Of a DNA stretch of 23,094 nt, positions 19,802 to 23,094 are shown piece by piece (position 1 is the stretch's first letter; the number at the start of each line of letters is the position of its first letter). Below the pieces are notes generated by a model. That model was not told where the DNA came from. It searched no databases and saw nothing but the letters and a program-made list of their open reading frames with translations. Origin of the DNA: Cochliopodium minus (lineage: Eukaryota > Discosea > Himatismenida > Cochliopodiidae); NCBI GenBank assembly GCA_024220525.1, contig JAMYWO010000214.1, positions 47,946-71,039 of the forward strand, given 5' to 3'. The translations under genes were made by a program, and so were the position numbers.

Positions 19802-22800
19802 ATGAAAGAAGACATCACAGAGATAAATAAACCAAAAAATGAAATCAGCCTTGAATTCATTCAAACTAGATTGCAAGATCAGGTCAAAAAATCCTTGGGC
19901 GAGAATTCCAAAGACGTGAAAATCTTGTTTGGGATGCCTTTTGGATCTTTAGCTCTCAATCTCAATTTGCCAGAGTCAGATACTGATTTATTTGGGATCT
20001 ATATGGCACCTGGGGAATCTTATTTGATGTCCACCTCGAGACATTATCCTGAGAAGATCTCAAGTTCCACAGGTGATTGAAAAGAAAAAATTATATATTT
20101 AAAAAAGATATTGAGTTTATCTTTTCATATATTTCATTATAATGAATAATCAATGATTGATGAAGATTTATCAACATATCTCTTTGTAATATAAAATTGA
20201 AAAGAAAATATTATATTTAATTCAATGACACATTAAGATTTTATTAGATTGATTTGAAGATTTTTTCTCATTATGAAACTTTTTTGATAATTATATGGCC
20301 ATAGCCAATTAAATTCTAATTCAAATTACAAAAAAATAAAATAAATATTTCACTTTCTAAAAAAAGAAGTTTTAATGTGGGGAACAATGAGAATTCCCAA
20401 AATTTTTTTTTTTTGTAAAATTTATTTTGAATGAATTATAAAGATATTGGAAAGATTTTGAATCCATTAAATCTGATAAAAACAATTATTTTTTTCAACC
20501 AATTTTTTCATGATTTTTATTTTATTTTATTTTAATTTTATTTTATTAATTTTAATTTGATTTGTTTTAATTTTTATTTTAATTTTCAATTTTTATTTTT
20601 CATTTATTTTTTGGGTAGGAGGTTCAAAGAAGAACCAAAGCTCAGACATAGACATAGAGTTGTTCGAGTTGGGATACTTCATAACACAGTTAAGAGAAGG
20701 GAACTCCCAAGCACTAGATCCTTTGTTCTACGAGGGTCCTCTGTGTTTCACCACCCCTGAATGGGAACTCATGAAAAAAAACAGAAGGGATATGTTGGGT
20801 AATAATAAATTTAATTTTTTTATTTTATTTAATTTAATTTGATTTTTTTTACATAACATTTATTTTTATTAAATTTTTTGATCAAAATAATTTTTTAAAT
20901 AAAGTTTTAAATAAAGTTTTTTAAATATTTAATTAATCAAAATAATTGAAGTTGATAAAAAAATTTTTTGAATTTTTTGAATTTTTAACGCATTTTTATC
21001 AATTTTTTTTTAAAAATTGGTTTTTTTAATCAAAAAAAATAGGAAAAGAATTTTTTTCTATGTTTTTAAAGTCTGCAAGTGGGATGTACCAAATTTCTTT
21101 GAAGAAAGCCACTAAAAGAATTTACACTAGTTTGAGAAAGTTTAAAGAGTGCTTGAGAATGATGGAAGGTGAAGAGCCAAAAGGTAAAAAATTTTCTAAA
21201 AAAATATATGAAAAATAAAAAATAAAATAAAAGAAATAAAAAATAAAAATAAAAATAAAAATAAAAATATAATATGAAATAAAAATAAAAAAATAAAACA
21301 AAATAAAATAAAATAAAATAAAATAGTAAGAATAATAATAAAATTTTTTAAAATAAAAAATAAAAATAAAATACATCAAAATTATTAAAAATAGAAATAT
21401 AAAAAAAATAAAAGCAACAAAAAAATGAAAATAAAAAATAAATAAATAAATAAATAAAACAAAATAAAACAAAATAAAATAAAATAATAATAATGAGAAC
21501 AAAAATAAAATTTTTTAAAATAAAAAATAAAAAATAAAAATAAAATAAAAAAACTATTAAAAATATAAATATAAATGAAAACAATAATTTTTTTTTTTTA
21601 AAAAAGTGTATTACACGGGAGAGGAAAGGGAGTTTTTGATGAATTTCAGGTTGGATTTGTTGGAACCAAACAAAATCGAGGCATGCAAGAAAGTGGTAGA
21701 GGAAGTTAAGAAAAAGTGTTTCGTGATGATCCAAAATAGTTCTCTCCCAATGAAAAACACCAATTATGACAACTTTGAAAAAGTAATTTTTTTGAATTTT
21801 TTTTAATTGTTTTTATTTTTTTAATTTTTTTATTTTTTTATTTTAAAAAATTTATTTTATTTTTAATTTATTTTTATTTTTTTTATGTGAAACAGACGCT
21901 TTTGGAAATCAGGTTGGAGGACATGAAAAAGAGATTGGGCATCAGTCTTTCCATCTCCAACATCGACACCTCAACAAGAAAGGTTGTCATCTTATATCAT
22001 TAGTAATCAAAAAAAAAAAAATTTTTTTCACCAATTATGACAACTTTTAAAAAAAAATGATATTTAAATATTAAAAATTTCATTTTTTTTTTATAATTTT
22101 TATATTAAAATAATTTTATTTTTAATTTTAATTATAATCATTTTTAAAATTCAGTTAAAAATAAATTTATTCTCATTTTTGTAAAATTTAAATATTAATT
22201 TTAATTTTTTATTTTTAAATATTATTTTTTATTTTTTATTTTTTATTCAATTTGTTTTCTTTCAAAATTTATTTTTCAATTATTAACTTTTAAATTTATT
22301 TTTTATTATTTTTTAAAGTCCTTGTTTTGACGGAATATTTTCAGCATTGGCTGCATACTTGAGATTCAAAAACATGCCAAATACAACAGTAACATTCATC
22401 CCACACTCCACAGTAGTCCCTTTAGATTTCTCCGAAAAAAAAGAATTGTTCAATGAACTGTCGGAAGTTTATTTATTGGATTACGTCGGACCTAAAAATT
22501 TTATTCCGACGTTGTCTAAGATCGTCAAGAAAGTTGTTTTGATCGATCACCATAAGACTGCTGCTAATTATGTTGAAGAATGGAAAAAAGATAACTTGCT
22601 TTCAGATAATGGTAAAAAAAAAAAAAAAATTTTTAAATTTAAAATTTTTTATTTATTTTTTTATTTTTATTTTTTAATTTTTTTATTTTTTTTATTTATT
22701 TATTCATTTTTCATTTTTTATTTTATTTTTTAAATTTAAATTTTTTTTATTTTTTTATTTTACTTTTTAAATTTAAATTTAAATTTTTTTTTATTTTTTA

Positions 22801-23094
22801 TTTTTTTATTATTTATAATTTATTAATTATTTAAAGTTGAAATTAACTTGAAGATGGAGAACTCAGGAGCAATGATGTGTTACCTTTACTTCAAAGAACA
22901 GAATCCTACCATGGTCGACCCTCTCAATCTCGAAAGAATTGATCTTTTGTACGCCTACATTCAAGATCATGATTTGTTCCTTCACGTCCAACCTAACATT
23001 GAAGTAAAATAAATAATAAATAATAAAAAAATAAAAAATAAAAAATAAAAAATAAAAAATAAAAAATAAAAAATAAAAAATAAAAAATAAAAAA
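19802..23094 (+). CDS. RlaP/YcgL-type nucleotidyltransferase fused to a DHH phosphoesterase (3' end outside window)
   Basis: Seven exons in view: 19802-20072, 20619-20798, 21043-21183, 21607-21782, 21896-22002, 22319-22611 and 22837-23003 (1335 nt, 445 aa so far). The window ends inside the next intron. Residues about 35-290 match the DNA-polymerase-beta-like nucleotidyltransferase family that includes bacterial RlaP/YcgL: ILFGMPFGSLALNLNLPES and SDTDLFGIYMAP (Gly-Ser plus Asp-x-Asp), then SSDIDIELFELGYFITQL with the acidic third site, and LDPLFYEGP. From about residue 322 a DHH phosphoesterase starts: VVILYHYPCFDGIFSALAAY, EVYLLDYVGPKNF, VVLIDHHKTAANYVEEW, NSGAMMCYLYF and YIQDHDLFLHVQPN. DHH proteins usually hydrolyse phosphodiesters or pyrophosphate with Mn2+. 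Exon 5 carries both the end of the first domain (LLEIRLEDMKKRL) and the first strand of the second (VVILYH), so the fusion does not rest on a guessed intron. The substrate is unknown. Confidence 0.85.
20073..20618 (+). other. Long first intron of the nucleotidyltransferase-DHH gene
   Basis: A 546-bp intron, the longest in the window (donor GTGATT, acceptor GGTAG). A block starting ATTGAAAAGAAAA at 20076 recurs at 20196 followed by similar TTATATTTAA sequence, a loose direct repeat 120 bp apart. No RNA gene was recognised in it. Confidence 0.65.
21206..21590 (+). repeat. A-rich AAAATAAAAAT-type low-complexity block in an intron
   Basis: Most of the intron at 21184-21606 is built of short A-rich units, including AATA and AAAATAAAAC types near 21300-21320 and 21438-21490. 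It is A-rich on the gene's own strand, opposite to most introns here. Confidence 0.85.
23032..23094 (+). repeat. Perfect (TAAAAAA)9 heptamer array at the window edge
   Basis: T occurs at every seventh base from 23032 to 23088 with six A between, giving nine perfect copies that run off the window. The array lies in the last, incomplete intron of the nucleotidyltransferase-DHH gene. It has no G run, so it is not a telomere-type repeat. Confidence 0.95.

Noticed and set aside
20150-20300. C/D-box snoRNA suggested by TTGATGAA near 20157
   Set aside because: No CTGA box lies at a suitable distance and there is no terminal stem.
21122-21734. Minus-strand low-complexity frames
   Set aside because: They are translations of the A-rich intron and of the antisense of nucleotidyltransferase exons, with no conserved content.
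22837-23012. Stop codon after NIEVK as the real end of the DHH protein
   Set aside because: GAA is followed by a normal donor (GTAAAA), and DHH relatives continue well past this point.
23032-23094. Heptamer array as a telomere-type repeat near the TERT gene
   Set aside because: The unit is TAAAAAA with no G run, and it lies in an intron that follows a coding exon.

Overview
The window is about 23.1 kb of very AT-rich nuclear DNA from a unicellular eukaryote. It reads with the standard genetic code and is dense in short spliceosomal introns: 46 complete GT..AG introns in eight gene models, plus one cut by the right edge. A histone H2A with a histone-type 3' stem-loop, an SH2-domain kinase of the Dictyostelium Shk type, small SPRY, C2 and kelch proteins, and Lys/Asn-rich linkers suggest an amoeboid or amoeboflagellate protist (amoebozoan, anaeramoebid or similar). 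This placement is inference; no rRNA or other marker is present. All exon structures were built by hand from reading frames, splice signals and remembered family motifs. Every complete model closes in frame with consistent phases, but none was checked against transcripts.

Left part (1-4700): the C-terminal part of a histone H2A.X (+) followed by a histone stem-loop; a SPRY-domain protein (-); and, divergent from it, a 7-exon gene (+) for an unusual fusion of an N-terminal membrane segment, a degenerate glutathione-S-transferase-like module and a complete guanylate kinase.

Middle (4840-15150): a single C2-domain protein (-), a 10-exon Shk-type kinase-SH2 protein (-), and, divergent from it across a 335-bp spacer, an 11-exon telomerase reverse transcriptase (TERT, +) with TEN, CP, QFP, T, 1, A, B', C, D and E motifs and the catalytic aspartates.

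Right part (15360-23094), all +: an alkaline ceramidase with a conserved Asp apparently replaced, a kelch-repeat protein with a 19-nt micro-exon, and a gene that fuses an RlaP/YcgL-type nucleotidyltransferase to a DHH-family phosphoesterase and runs off the right edge.

The genes look like unrelated housekeeping and signalling functions, not an operon or a cassette. I found no mobile element, CRISPR array, tRNA or rRNA. The most unusual content is the two domain fusions (membrane-GST-guanylate kinase; nucleotidyltransferase-DHH). Next come the histone stem-loop, the TERT gene, and the intron architecture: strong sense-strand T bias with a few flipped introns, phase-1 excess, and micro-exons of 19, 26 and 30 nt.
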